This document shows positions 33,567 through 43,958 of a DNA stretch of 64,000 nt, in pieces. Within the stretch, counting starts at the first letter, position 1. Every line of letters starts with the position of its first letter. Position numbers and translations under genes: made by a program. Where the stretch lies: positions 21,984,020 to 22,048,019 of the forward strand of contig CM020620.1 of NCBI GenBank assembly GCA_009829735.1. Direction: 5' to 3'. This stretch comes from Pyropia yezoensis (Eukaryota > Rhodophyta > Bangiophyceae > Bangiales > Bangiaceae). The notes under the pieces are model-generated. The model did no database searches. It was not told the origin of the DNA and was given only the letters and a program-made list of their open reading frames with translations.

Positions 33567-33571
33567 GAGAG
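33567..33571 (+). repeat. Target-site duplication of Element 1, left (GAGAG)
   Basis: Five bases immediately before the 5' LTR, identical to 43959-43963. Confidence 0.92.
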
Positions 33572-34110
33572 TGTGGGAGATTGGACCGGAATTCGGTACC
33601 AATACTTTGGAGATTCGGGTCAAGTGGACCTGACCGGAAGTCGAAATTCACCCGACCCACGATGGTGAAACTTCTGACTTCTGGACGGAAATTCGACTAG
33701 GACTTCCGACATACTAGAGCAGGGTAATGCTGCTGGTATTTGTTTCTTGGGATTTTTGCACGGGAGCCAGACGGATTTCTACGCTTTGAGTGCTTTGCAT
33801 GTGGAGTGATATGATTGGTTTGTTTGAGGGTTCATTTTCTGAGTGTTTTGAGGGGTTGCGTGAGCGTGTGAGGAGGGTTGATAAGGAGGGACAGCAAGGC
33901 GGGGAGGACCCACCTTGGCTGGCCAAGCAAGTAAACACCGTCTGGCTCCGACACATCTTGTTCGTGCCTTGGTGAGCTGACCCGTTCACCACACGCAAGT
34001 TCCGTGTTTGGCTGTGTGGAGGTGCTTGCTTCCGGTGTCCCAAGTTGGGATATCGGCAATACTCCTCTTCCTTCCCTGACTCGGGGTTGGTGGTTGGGAG
34101 TACTGCTACA
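33572..34110 (+). repeat. Element 1 5' LTR
   Basis: It starts TGTGGGAGATT and ends TACTGCTACA, with 539 bases. It differs from the 3' LTR at about 33587 (A/G), 33825 (G/T) and 33907 (A/G). Confidence 0.95.
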
Positions 34111-34112
34111 GT

Positions 34113-34130
34113 TGGTGGATGAGCGGGGGA
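34113..34130 (+). other. Element 1 primer-binding site
   Basis: TGGTGGATGAGCGGGGGA starts 2 bases after the LTR. It begins TGG, the complement of a tRNA CCA end, and would pair with a tRNA whose acceptor stem starts GGATGAG. The tRNA is not identified. Confidence 0.65.
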
Positions 34131-34427
34131 GAGGATATCGACTTTGGTACCTCCCTTGACCGGAGACGGGACCAAGTTGGCCCCTCTCCCCCTTCGGCAC
34201 CGAGACTTCCGGTGACACGATCGACTCGCCTACGTTCCCAGCGTTCGCTGGGTGACGAGGTTGGCCACCGTGAGTCTTGGTGGGAGACCCGGAGTTTCGG
34301 GAAACCTCACCGCCTTCCTTGAGGTAGGTGGAGGGGTGGAACGTGCTCTAGGAACTCCCTAGCTGACGATCCCCGACTCTGGACACCGTTTGGTCGTTTT
34401 GGTTGACTCCACGTGACTCTTGTGGAG

Positions 34428-36191
34428 ATGGCTGGTGAGGGAGACCCCCCCATTGCGCCGAGTGTACCTGGGGAGGGGGAGCGTAGTCCTCCCCCGACGG
34501 GCGGAGTACCACCCAGGCCGGGCAGTGCGGATGTGGTGGGTCCAGAGGTTGGACCCCGACGGCGGTCGGCCAGGTTCCTTCCCAGGCCGTCCCCGGAAGA
34601 GACGGGCGGAGTTCGCCTTTCTCCGGTGGGAGCGCCGAGCCAGCGTCAGGCTCCGGCAACCTCTTCGGGGAGTGACGACACTCACTTCGGCATGGGACCG
34701 CCGACCGGCAGAGGTGACGGGACGGGGAGTTCCGTACCCCGGGTTGGTGGGTCCGCGCCACGACTGGTGCCGGAAGGACCGGGTGGGAGCTCGAGTCAAG
34801 CTCCACCTGGCTCATCCGGTATCGTGGATGACTCGGTGATGACTGCCATCGCACAAGTCGTGCGAGAGGAGGTGGGGAAGGCGTTGAAGGGGAACACCCC
34901 TCCGCCTGAGCAGGCCTCGAGGCGTCAGAAGCGACGGGAGATTCGACGTACTCTCCGTCGTGAGGTGGACTCAGAGTCTGAGTCCTCTACAAGTGGCAAG
35001 TCGGGTGAAGAGGATCTTACCCGACGTGGTCGTGTGACTCACACGGACCGTCTTGGGACTAGAGTCGTCCCAGGAAAGATAGTGGTGAATAATCCATTGT
35101 TCAAGGATGTCTTCGACTGTAAGACATATGGGTTGGTCAACAAGTCGTTGACCTACTCGAATAGTCAGGCCCGTACCCTGGGCCGGCGCAAGAAACACGT
35201 TGCGCAATCCTTCGGGGTCCGTTCAGAATGGGACGGGACTCCACCCCTGAAGGTCTTCCAGTTTTTGCGGAAGTTCGCAAAAGCCTGCGATGACAATGAT
35301 GTCTCTGAAGCTGAAGCGTTTTTCATGCTTCAGGACTTCACCAAGGAGCCACTCCGCTCCGAGGTGATGAACGTCATGCCAAGTCGGCATGGTGGGAACC
35401 CGGGTGAGGTGACCTCCTACCTGGAGTTGGTTAATTGGATCCTTCGTCTTCACGCAGACGAGGCTTCCTTGGCTGCGCAGGTTGAAGAGTTCAACCGCGC
35501 CACCCAGAGTAAGGGTGAAGAGGAACGGGAGTTCGCTGAACGACTCCGTCAGCTGAACATCCTCTGTGGATTCCTATATCCCCAAGGAGTCATTAAGGGA
35601 CGCTTTGTGGAGGGTGTCCACCGAGCAGCTCGAGCGACTGTGCGAGAGCGTAATACTCCGACCATGACTCTGGCGGAGTTGGCACGCATCGCCCAGACTA
35701 AGGGTGATGAGTACCGCTGGCTCGTGTCTGAGCAGCGGAAGGAACGAGAGAAAGAAGCTAAGGGAGTGGAAGCAAGTCGCTTCCGCAGAACTGCAAGGGT
35801 GCCTTCCTACACGCGGACGTACCCTGCAGTACCTTCGTCCTCAACTCGAGAGACGGAAGGTATGGTGGCCGCTATCCCTGATAAGTCACAGGGAAAAGCG
35901 GGGCCATCGGCGTCAATGAGTGATCGGCCGTGTTGGCAGTGTTCCAAGTCGGGACACTGGGCAGCCCAATGCCCCACTCTGGACGTTCGACTGAGAGCCC
36001 TGTTGGCTCGTATTGGGAAGCTCGGTATTCCGAGGACTGATTCGGATACCCGGCCGCGCACCACACGGGTGACGGCCATGACTCAACCTAAGTCAGAGGA
36101 TGAGTCCACGCTTGAGAAGGGGGAAACCTCTTCCCCCAGCTCAAGTGGCAAGGATACTCCATCATCCGAGTCGGATGAGGGAAACGCCTAG
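34428..36191 (+). CDS. Element 1 gag (capsid/nucleocapsid)
   Basis: 587 residues from the ATG at 34428. The N-terminal 190 residues are Pro/Gly/Ser-rich and then basic. The middle is a gypsy-type capsid region (VFQFLRKFAKACDDND, then MLQDFTKEPLRSEV, then LVNWILRLHADEASLAA) homologous to Element 2 gag. Near residue 501 is an intact CCHC zinc knuckle, CWQCSKSGHWAAQC, for RNA packaging. The C-terminus is Ser/Asp/Glu-rich and ends in the slippery codons GGA AAC, then GCC and TAG. The frame is fully open. Confidence 0.93.
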   Translation: MAGEGDPPIAPSVPGEGERSPPPTGGVPPRPGSADVVGPEVGPRRRSARFLPRPSPEETGGVRLSPVGAPSQRQAPATSSGSDDTHFGMGPPTGRGDGTGSSVPRVGGSAPRLVPEGPGGSSSQAPPGSSGIVDDSVMTAIAQVVREEVGKALKGNTPPPEQASRRQKRREIRRTLRREVDSESESSTSGKSGEEDLTRRGRVTHTDRLGTRVVPGKIVVNNPLFKDVFDCKTYGLVNKSLTYSNSQARTLGRRKKHVAQSFGVRSEWDGTPPLKVFQFLRKFAKACDDNDVSEAEAFFMLQDFTKEPLRSEVMNVMPSRHGGNPGEVTSYLELVNWILRLHADEASLAAQVEEFNRATQSKGEEEREFAERLRQLNILCGFLYPQGVIKGRFVEGVHRAARATVRERNTPTMTLAELARIAQTKGDEYRWLVSEQRKEREKEAKGVEASRFRRTARVPSYTRTYPAVPSSSTRETEGMVAAIPDKSQGKAGPSASMSDRPCWQCSKSGHWAAQCPTLDVRLRALLARIGKLGIPRTDSDTRPRTTRVTAMTQPKSEDESTLEKGETSSPSSSGKDTPSSESDEGNA

Positions 36192-36227
36192 CCGCTGGGA
36201 CTAAGACTGACCCAAAGGCTCCAGCGG
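36179..36227 (+). promoter_or_regulatory. -1 ribosomal frameshift site with stem (gag to protease)
   Basis: G-GGA-AAC (36179-36185) is in exact gag-frame register, one codon before TAG. Six bases later a perfect 7-bp stem begins, CCGCTGG (36192-36198) with CCAGCGG (36221-36227), around a 22-base loop. Slipping -1 enters the protease frame, which is open from 36179 on. Heptamer, 6-base spacer and stem fit the known pattern of -1 frameshift signals. Confidence 0.78.
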
Positions 36228-37138
36228 TAATGAAGCGGGTTGCTTCACACTCACCGACCCATGGGAGAGTGAAGGTCCTGACTCGACCTCGAGGGGTGAG
36301 GCCGAGAGACAAGGTCCCTCCTCAGAAGCACGACCCGAGTCGGATTGTGTCAGTGCTGGTAGGGAGTAACTACCAGGTCGCAGCTCGACTCTGGCTGCAG
36401 GATGGATATGAGTTTACCTCTCGTGTCATAGTCGACACAGGCTCTGCTGCCTCTCTCATTAGGCAAGACTTATTGCCAGAGGGGACGGATGTGAGTCCCG
36501 CCGGCTCACCCGAGTGGCGTATGTTTGATGTCAATGGGGGACTCCTCCCCATTGTTGAGTCTATTGCATTGACTGTTTGCATTGGGTTCTACCAGACGCA
36601 GGTGAACTTTGGAGTAGTCTCCAATATGTCAGTTCCCGTACTCCTGGGAACTGACTATCTGGACCTCCATGTCCCGGCCGTCTGTGGACCGGAAGGGGTA
36701 ATCCGAATGCGTAATAAAGAGACTGTCCCCATATTGCGTAAAGGGAGGACTATTTCCCCTACGACTCATCAACCTAGGGAAAACTCTCCCAAGGGTGGAG
36801 GCTCTACGACCCATGTACGAGTATGTAAGGGTACGGTAGTCCCGCCCCAATCAAGGACCTTTGTGCGAGTACGCACACGGTTTCGAGGGAATGGACTCGT
36901 TTCCCCCGTGGACCGAGTCTATCATACTCACCAAGTGCAAGTTGCCTGGGGCCCCATGACTTGTGGGGATGACCAAACTTGGTGGGTGGAGGTCCTCAAC
37001 ACGTCGGAGGAACCTCGACGACTCCCCGGAGGCATGAAGATTGCGTCGATCTCTACCTTTGAGGGGAATGTCGTTGCTGTGACTCAACAGCAATGGAAGG
37101 ATATTGGAACGGCAGGCTCTGCCGACCAATCGAGTTAA
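36182..37138 (+). CDS. Element 1 retropepsin-type protease
   Basis: Read in the -1 frame from the slippery site; an internal ATG is at 36230. The catalytic Asp is in VIVDTGSAASLI and the flap-to-end region has VPVLLGTDYLDLHV, the usual partner motif of gypsy proteases. A 150-residue C-terminal extension follows and ends in TAA (37136-37138). Pol continues in the SAME frame after this stop, so the join would need stop readthrough; alternatively the TAA is a mutation. In Element 2 the two frames differ. Confidence 0.85.
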   Translation, partial: KRLAAGTKTDPKAPAVMKRVASHSPTHGRVKVLTRPRGVRPRDKVPPQKHDPSRIVSVLVGSNYQVAARLWLQDGYEFTSRVIVDTGSAASLIRQDLLPEGTDVSPAGSPEWRMFDVNGGLLPIVESIALTVCIGFYQTQVNFGVVSNMSVPVLLGTDYLDLHVPAVCGPEGVIRMRNKETVPILRKGRTISPTTHQPRENSPKGGGSTTHVRVCKGTVVPPQSRTFVRVRTRFRGNGLVSPVDRVYHTHQVQVAWGPMTCGDDQTWWVEVLNTSEEPRRLPGGMKIASISTFEGNVVAVTQQQWKDIGTAGSADQSS

Positions 37139-40100
37139 TCGACGGCTAAATCGCCGACGGTACATCGGGAGAACATCCCGGAGTGTTTACATGGACGACT
37201 GGATGAGTTAATCCAGAAGCATCACAAGTTGTGGAATGGTGACCTTGGGCTCATCAAGGCCACCGAACACAGAATCGTGTTGAAGCCAGGGGCTAGGCCA
37301 GTTCGCCTGAGTCCCTACCGTATGGGACCAGACTCACGGGAACTCACCCGAGAGCAGGTCCAACGGATGCAAGACATGGGTGTCGTTGAGCCTTGCTCAA
37401 GTGAGTGGGCCAGTCCCATAGTCTTGGTGCCCAAGTCAGACGGCACGATGCGGTTCTGCATCGATTATCGTAAGCTAAACGAGCGGACGGTAAGGGATAG
37501 TTACCCCTTACCCCGTATGGACGATTGCCTCGACTCACTCGGTGAGGCACAGTACTTTTCCACGTTGGACTGCAACGCGGGGTACTGGCAGATGCCCATC
37601 CGCAAGGAGGACAGACACTTGACCACCTTCACGTGTCACTGTGGAGTTTATCAGTGTACACGGCTCCCTTTCGGGCTTTGCAATGCACCTGCGACTTTCC
37701 AGCGTGCTATTGACTTGATACTTGCCGGAGTCAAGTGGCAGATCGCCCTGGTGTATCTGGACGATATCATTGTGTTCTCCGGGACTGCCGAAGAACACCT
37801 GTCCCACTTGGACAGAGTGTTTATCCTGTTGGGTGAAGCAGGAGTAACACTCAAACCTACGAAGTGTCACCTCTTTAGTAATGAGGTGGAGTACCTCGGC
37901 CATATAGTCCGGCCAGGTCGCATTCTGGTCAATGAGAAGAACCTCATGGCCATCCGTCGGGCGAAGTTCCCCCAGACGCAGACACAACTCAGGAGCTTCC
38001 TGGGTATGTGTAACGTATACAGACGCTTTGTGGCAAACTATGCCAAAGTGTCTGCACCGTTGAACCACTTGGTAAGTTCCAAGATGCCCAAGCGCTTGGA
38101 TGCTCCCAAACCCCCGGAGCAAGAAGCGTTTGATAGGTTGCGAGAGCTCCTCTGCAACCCACCGGTGTTAGCGATCCCCAGACCGGGGGCTCACTACATC
38201 GTTGATGTGGACGCAAGTTACGACCAACTTGGTTGTTGCTTACTCCAACAACAGCCTTCGGGGGAGTATTTACCCGTTGGCTACTTTAGCAAAGGACTCT
38301 CACCGGCCCAGAAGAACTATTCTGTGACGGAGGTAGAGGGCCTTGGCGTAGTATGGGCAGTCTCCATGCTACGGCCATACATCGAAGGAAGGAAGTTCCT
38401 CATTCGATGTGACCACAAGGCTTTGAAGTGGATACTCACCACTACAGCCTGTACGAATAACCGGCTCAATCGATGGCGACTCTGCCTCGCTGAGTTCGAT
38501 CATGACGTTGAATATCGGCCAGGCCCGAAGCATGCGGTTGCGAACGCGTTGTCTCGCATACCGACGGATGGGAAAGACTCTTCCCCCATCCCTGAGGAAC
38601 TCCCTCATGTGGCAGTGACCACTCGCTCCGGAACTGTCCTCGACCCGAGGATGCCTGGCACGGCCAAGCTATTACCCGTGTCTCTGGATGAGTTTGTCCA
38701 GGCACAGGAGAGCGACAAACTTTGTCGACGACTCAGGAAGGAGCTCGACCAGGCTCAACCGACTCGGTTCTTCCTGAATGACAACGGCATACTCTGCCGT
38801 AAGGGATATACCCAGGGGGACAAGCAAGTCGTCGTCCCCAAGGAGTTACGCAAGAGTATCCTCCAACGGGAGCACTCCTCACCGTTGGGTGGACACCCAG
38901 GGTCTACGAGGATGTATCAGACCCTACGCAAGAAGTACTATTGGCCATCACTCGTGGCTGATGTGTACGGGTATGTAGCCGCATGCGCGACTTGCGCAAA
39001 GAATAGACTCATGGAGTCCGGGCAGACTTCTTCCATGAGACTCTTTCCTGCAACAGAGCCGTTTGCAGCGATAGCAGTGGACTTACTCGGTCCACTACCA
39101 CGAACACCTGAAGCATATGAGTAACTTCTGGTGATGTGTGATCGCTTTACTAAGCTCACACGGGTATCCCCACTCAAGGATATCACAGCCGTGGACGTTC
39201 TGAGTGAGTTACTCGACGTCTGGGTTGCCAGTTATGGCATCCCCGACTCTATCCTTTCGGATAACGGACCACAGTTTGCGTCCGTCCTGTATCAGGGAGT
39301 CATGAAGATGTTGGGGGTGCAGACGAATTTCGCAACCCCTTACCACCCCCAGACTAATGGGCAGGTGGAACGATTCAACAGGACTCTAGTGCGCCAGTTG
39401 CGTCACTATGTCCATGACCATGTAGTCACATGGGCTCGTTATGCGTCACTACTCGTGACAGCATACAACTCCCAGGTACAAAGTAGTACGGGAGAGGCAC
39501 CGTTTGCCTTCGTCTGCCCCCGACGACTTCCGTCAGTAGCTGTGGAGCGTCTCACCCAGACAGAGGGTGAGACTTCGACTCAAACACCGAGTCAGGCGAA
39601 AGCCTCCCTACTCCAGAGACTGGAGGAGATGATACCCCTTGTCCGGGCTACTATGGAGAAGGCCCAAGCTCGTTACAAGAGGTACTTCGATGTCCGAGTC
39701 AGACATCGTCGCGATCCGCTCCGAGTTGGAGATTGGATTTATGTCAACTCCCACGACAATAAGGGAGGGAAATTGGTCTTCAAAACTCTGGGACCATATC
39801 ACATCCTTAAGACGGATGGACGGCGGTTAACCATCGAGAGTGATGATGGTATCCGGACGATAAATGGGAATCACGCGACTCGCGCACCCGAACCCCCAGA
39901 GGGAGATCCGCTTGGGAAAGGGCCTTGCAAGCATGGAAAGTCCCATTCTTGCCGACCTCCTCCAATAAACCGTTAGAGGCGGTGTTCGACAAGTTTGTCG
40001 GACACAGATACGATGAGTCGGGGCGACTCATGCTCCGAGTCAGGTGGTTCGGGTATGGACCAACTTCCGACACATGGGAGTTTGTAGAGGACCTACCAGT

Positions 40101-40218
40101 AGAGAAGGTCCGTAGATACTGCCAGGCTGCGGGCATATCTACACGCCGACGTAGCACTCGTACGTCGAGGGATGAAGTCCTTGCTCCAAGTCAGAGCAGA
40201 GCGGCAAGCCAACCATGA
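37139..40218 (+). pseudogene. Element 1 pol: RT, RNase H, integrase, chromodomain (disrupted)
   Basis: Homology to Element 2 pol starts at RENIPECL near 37178. RT has FCIDYRKLNERT and YLDDIIVFS, RNase H has VDVDASYDQLGC and CDHKALKWIL, and the integrase zinc finger ends in CATCAKNR. A TAA at 39122-39124 interrupts the integrase core between the first catalytic Asp (AVDLLGPLP) and ILSDNGPQF; Element 2 has a Tyr codon there. A frameshift around 39920-39940 then puts the chromodomain (LRVRWFGYGPTSDTWE, to 40218) in another frame from the integrase, whose frame ends at 39976. With both lesions this copy cannot make a full integrase. Confidence 0.9.
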
Positions 40219-40346
40219 GTACAAACGCATACCATGGTTCTTCAAAGATTCTCTACTAACAAAGCCGACTATGGCACAATACAAAACGAGAAGAACACAC
40301 ACCACTCTTCTCGCCAAGAAAAGAACAAGTCGTTCGACCGCTGACT

Positions 40347-42263
40347 CTAGCGTTCCATATGCCCACCCCCACCACTATAGGGACCGCCCGACCACGAACC
40401 CCCAGGGTCGTAGGCCGGTAGCGGAGGGGCGTAACCCACTCGGGAGGGCCCCGGAGTGGAAGAACTGGGAGGGGCCCGCCGACTCGCGGACCCATCCCCG
40501 TCGTAAGAGAGATGTCCGGAGGTACTCCCTCCGTGACGCGGAAGCTGCTGCTGAGTCGACAGCAGCCGTTGGACAAACTCGTGTCCAACCGCGAGGCGAG
40601 TGACCTCAGCTGCCAATGACTGTCGCGCCGTGGCTGAGTCGCCCGACGCGAGGAAGTGACTGACGCGCCGGGTGACCCAAGCCAACGTGTCAAGAGAGGC
40701 CACGAGTGAGGCCTCCACCGTGGCGTCATACATGATGGCTCCCAAGTTGGGAAGCATCTCGCCGACGCCACGCGCAATCGGCATCGGGACCGGAGTTCGG
40801 ACCCGTAGCGAACCCAACGCCACGTCGGGGAAGGGTTCGAGGAACTGGAAGGGTGGAGCCTGAGTGGGCTCCACACCCCCCGAGGTCAGAGTCGCGACCC
40901 GCGGGGAAGACGTCGGCACAGCTCGCCCGCGGCTTCGAGGGGCTCCTCGATGAGCACCACGACGAGTCGTCGCCGATGACGTCGCCCACCCAGAGCCAGG
41001 GGGCGACGTAGAGGGAGTAACCCCCTCCGCGTAGGGAAGGGAAGGGTCCCCCAACCCCTCACGCAGGAGCAGCTGCCCCTGCACCAGAGTATGGGTGACA
41101 TGGACGAACTCCCGGGGTGGCTCACTCTCCAACCCCGGCTCTGAACGCTTGTTGCGGCGGAGGAAGGGGTCCAGCTGCGCCCAATCGAGTCGATTGTGCA
41201 GGGTGACCATACCCTTGAGGAGGAACGGAGCCAGGTCCCCCGCGCCCAAGGCTAACCACTGGAAGCCAAGGGTTTCCATACCCTCCACCAGAGCCGGTGG
41301 GAGGTGCCACAGGTAATCCCGATGGACTACATCGGAGTACCAGCCCCGAGCCACCACGACCACCCAGTGCGTGGCGAGGTAGGCGAAGACCCGGTTGCCC
41401 TCCGAGCTGGAGCGTAGCACGGAGCCAAAGTAGGCAACGAGGAGGGGGATCCGAGCCGGAAACCCACAAGGTACCTCCACTGACTCCCACCACCCTGGGA
41501 GAAGAGGGTACTGTTGCTCACGCTCCTCCAGAGGTACGTGGGTGAACTCCACCCGCGACCCGTGGATGAGGAAGCCCGAGGAGCCCCGGAGTCGGAACTC
41601 CTCTCGCACCACACCGTGTTGGGCGTGGGCGTCCTCTCCGCCCAAGTAGGGACGAGGAAGGGCACACCACTCGGTAGACACCACCGCGTGGGTGTCGTCG
41701 ATCTCCACGTCGCCCGACCCCATGGCGAGGGAGGTTGACAACGCCTGGACTTCAGGCGCGTCCGCCAGGCAGAGTAGCGCTGGTAGGTCGCAGACCACCC
41801 CATCAGGTAGAGTCACCTGGTTGGGGTACCGACGAGTCCGGCGGTACCATACGTCGGTCCGCCGTGGCTCGGGGATGATCAAGTAGACATCCTTGAGCTT
41901 GCAGTCGGGAAGCTCCCCGACTGACTTGGGGGGCGCCCAGGCTCGGGGCCCCATAGGAGGACGGGGCCGCGGCGGGAGTAGCAGACGCGACTCAGGAAGG
42001 CGGGGGATGGGAGTCACATCCCCTTCCGCCACCGGGTTGGAAGACCCATCCCCCGGTGGGACCACAGCCGAGGGGGCAGTAGGAGGTGATGGAGCGGGGA
42101 CGGCTGAGGCGGCCGCCTCCGACCCTCGCCCGGGACGAGTCGTCTTCATGGCCGACCCCCGGCTGAGAGACTCCTCAGTCCCGAGGGCCTCCTCTCCCGC
42201 CCGTCGCTTGTCCGACAGAGACGTCGGGGACGGGGACAAGGGCCGACTCGGCCCACCCGCCAT
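40347..42263 (-). CDS. Element 1 antisense protein, unknown family
   Basis: A 638-residue frame with an ATG start at 42263 runs opposite to gag-pol and ends 128 bases from the chromodomain stop. I do not recognise it. It has a Pro/Ser-rich N-terminus, then a globular part with VEVPCGFPARIPLLVAYF (about 261), LATHWVVVVA (about 297), WHLPPALVEGMETL (about 321) and LHNRLDWAQL (about 357). A Pro/Ser/Thr linker and a helical part (ASLDTLAWVTRRV, about 525) follow. The same blocks occur in the same order and at nearly the same positions in the antisense frame of Element 2. It is intact although pol of this copy is broken. No signal peptide or catalytic motif is seen. Confidence 0.72.
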   Translation of the reverse strand: MAGGPSRPLSPSPTSLSDKRRAGEEALGTEESLSRGSAMKTTRPGRGSEAAASAVPAPSPPTAPSAVVPPGDGSSNPVAEGDVTPIPRLPESRLLLPPRPRPPMGPRAWAPPKSVGELPDCKLKDVYLIIPEPRRTDVWYRRTRRYPNQVTLPDGVVCDLPALLCLADAPEVQALSTSLAMGSGDVEIDDTHAVVSTEWCALPRPYLGGEDAHAQHGVVREEFRLRGSSGFLIHGSRVEFTHVPLEEREQQYPLLPGWWESVEVPCGFPARIPLLVAYFGSVLRSSSEGNRVFAYLATHWVVVVARGWYSDVVHRDYLWHLPPALVEGMETLGFQWLALGAGDLAPFLLKGMVTLHNRLDWAQLDPFLRRNKRSEPGLESEPPREFVHVTHTLVQGQLLLREGLGDPSLPYAEGVTPSTSPPGSGWATSSATTRRGAHRGAPRSRGRAVPTSSPRVATLTSGGVEPTQAPPFQFLEPFPDVALGSLRVRTPVPMPIARGVGEMLPNLGAIMYDATVEASLVASLDTLAWVTRRVSHFLASGDSATARQSLAAEVTRLAVGHEFVQRLLSTQQQLPRHGGSTSGHLSYDGDGSASRRAPPSSSTPGPSRVGYAPPLPAYDPGGSWSGGPYSGGGGHMER

Positions 42264-42369
42264 CTTGAATAACCTTGACCAACTCGGTGAGGTTGAGCAC
42301 GGGGGGGGGATACGACCCGCTCCCCCTCCTTGACCGCCACCAGGTTAACTCAACCTGGGCCTTGAACAA

Positions 42370-42690
42370 CAGGGGGGGGACACGACCCACACCCCCCAAC
42401 GACAACAAGAAGCCCGACACAAGGGGCAGCGCGGGGAAAACACAACCCCGCCGACGAAGAGCAACAAGGGGGGGACACAACCCACGCCCCCACCGACAAC
42501 GAAGACGCCCGACACAGGGGCAGGGAGGGGGAAGACACACCCCCCAACGACAACAAAGAAGCCCGACACAAGGGGCAGCGCGGGGAAAACACAACCCCGC
42601 CGACGAAGAGCAACAAGGGGGGGACACAACCCACGCCCCCACCGACAACGAAGACGCCCGACACAGGGGCAGGGGAGGGGAAGACACCAC
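42370..42690. repeat. 151-bp tandem duplication in the Element 1 3' region
   Basis: GGGGCAGCGCGGGGAAAACA occurs at about 42422 and 42573. The following block, with CGACGAAGAGCAACAAGG and ACCGACAACGAAGACGCCC, is repeated almost unchanged, with a partial third unit upstream. It lies between the antisense gene start and the 3' LTR. Confidence 0.85.
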
Positions 42691-43406
42691 CCCAAGCGGC
42701 GACACAAACCGCACGGCGGGAAGAGACAGACCCGCCGACGCGAGGGAGCAGCGGCGGGAAGACACACACCCGCCCGCACACACGAAGGGGAGAGAAGACC
42801 CCGCACCGGCGGCCGAGTACCACCGCCGGCGACCAAAAGCAACACCCCCAAATCGGGGTGCGCACACCCCTCAACCCTGACTAGAAGGGGGGGGGAAAGG
42901 AGTGAGGAACACCCCGCAGAGAGCCAGCTGGGGGTGCATCGAGCTCTAAGGGGGGGACACAACCCGACCCCCCGAGAGCAACCGTACCCCAACTGAAGGG
43001 GCAGGTGCAGGTCGACGTTCCGAGTGAGAACGTCGACGCCCTACTCCTCCAGTTGAGGGGCAGGCGGTGTGGCGGAGGAACGCCGACACCCAGGTTAGGG
43101 GGCCCACCCACACAGGAGTCCACCCGTGGAGCACCCTGACCAGGAGGGGGACGACTTTCCCCCACACCTGTTTCGCGTGGAGGGGGCTCCTCTACCCAGG
43201 TTAGGGCAGAGAGCGCACCCCACGGAGAGGGACTGCCTCTCCCGGAGGGCTCCGCCGGACGCGAGTGCAACCCCGGCGTAACCCTGGTGCACGCTAGACG
43301 CCAGCGATGCACCGTACTTTGCATCCCGACTCGGGAATTGCATCCTCCTCTCCCGGTCACTGCGACTCGCGGCTGATTGGACGTCCACCGGGACGGCTGG
43401 ACTTTT

Positions 43407-43419
43407 GAGAAGGGGAAAA
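43407..43419 (+). other. Element 1 polypurine tract
   Basis: GAGAAGGGGAAAA directly precedes the 3' LTR and would prime plus-strand DNA synthesis. Confidence 0.9.
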
Positions 43420-43958
43420 TGTGGGAGATTGGGCCGGAATTCGGTACCAATACTTTGGAGATTCGGGTCAAGTGGACCTGACCGGAAGTCGAAATTCACC
43501 CGACCCACGATGGTGAAACTTCTGACTTCTGGACGGAAATTCGACTAGGACTTCCGACATACTAGAGCAGGGTAATGCTGCTGGTATTTGTTTCTTGGGA
43601 TTTTTGCACGGGAGCCAGACGGATTTCTACGCTTTGAGTGCTTTGCATGTGGAGTGATATGATTTGTTTGTTTGAGGGTTCATTTTCTGAGTGTTTTGAG
43701 GGGTTGCGTGAGCGTGTGAGGAGGGTTGATAAGGAGGGACAGCAAGGCGGGGAGGGCCCACCTTGGCTGGCCAAGCAAGTAAACACCGTCTGGCTCCGAC
43801 ACATCTTGTTCGTGCCTTGGTGAGCTGACCCGTTCACCACACGCAAGTTCCGTGTTTGGCTGTGTGGAGGTGCTTGCTTCCGGTGTCCCAAGTTGGGATA
43901 TCGGCAATACTCCTCTTCCTTCCCTGACTCGGGGTTGGTGGTTGGGAGTACTGCTACA
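43420..43958 (+). repeat. Element 1 3' LTR
   Basis: 539 bases, TG to CA, nearly identical to 33572-34110. It is followed at 43959-43963 by the GAGAG duplication. Confidence 0.95.

Larger units (their letters stand above)
33572..43958 (+). mobile_element. Element 1: Ty3/gypsy chromovirus, 10.4 kb, with antisense gene
   Basis: Order: LTR, primer-binding site, gag, -1 frameshift site, protease, pol (RT, RNase H, integrase), chromodomain, antisense frame, repeats, purine tract, LTR. The LTRs are both 539 bases with three differences by eye. A perfect 5-bp duplication shows one recent transposition into the host gene. Pol carries an in-frame stop and a frameshift, so this copy should not move by itself. 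A truncated inverted relative lies at 53905-54821. Confidence 0.95.

Noticed and set aside
33714..34175. 150-residue minus-strand frame inside the Element 1 LTR, also present in the other LTR copies
   Set aside because: It recurs only because the LTR recurs; there is no domain and it crosses LTR boundaries.
40347..42263. Antisense frames dismissed as shadows of GC-rich coding DNA
   Set aside because: They do not overlap any sense gene, start with ATG, and show collinear similarity between two families, so I kept them as genes.
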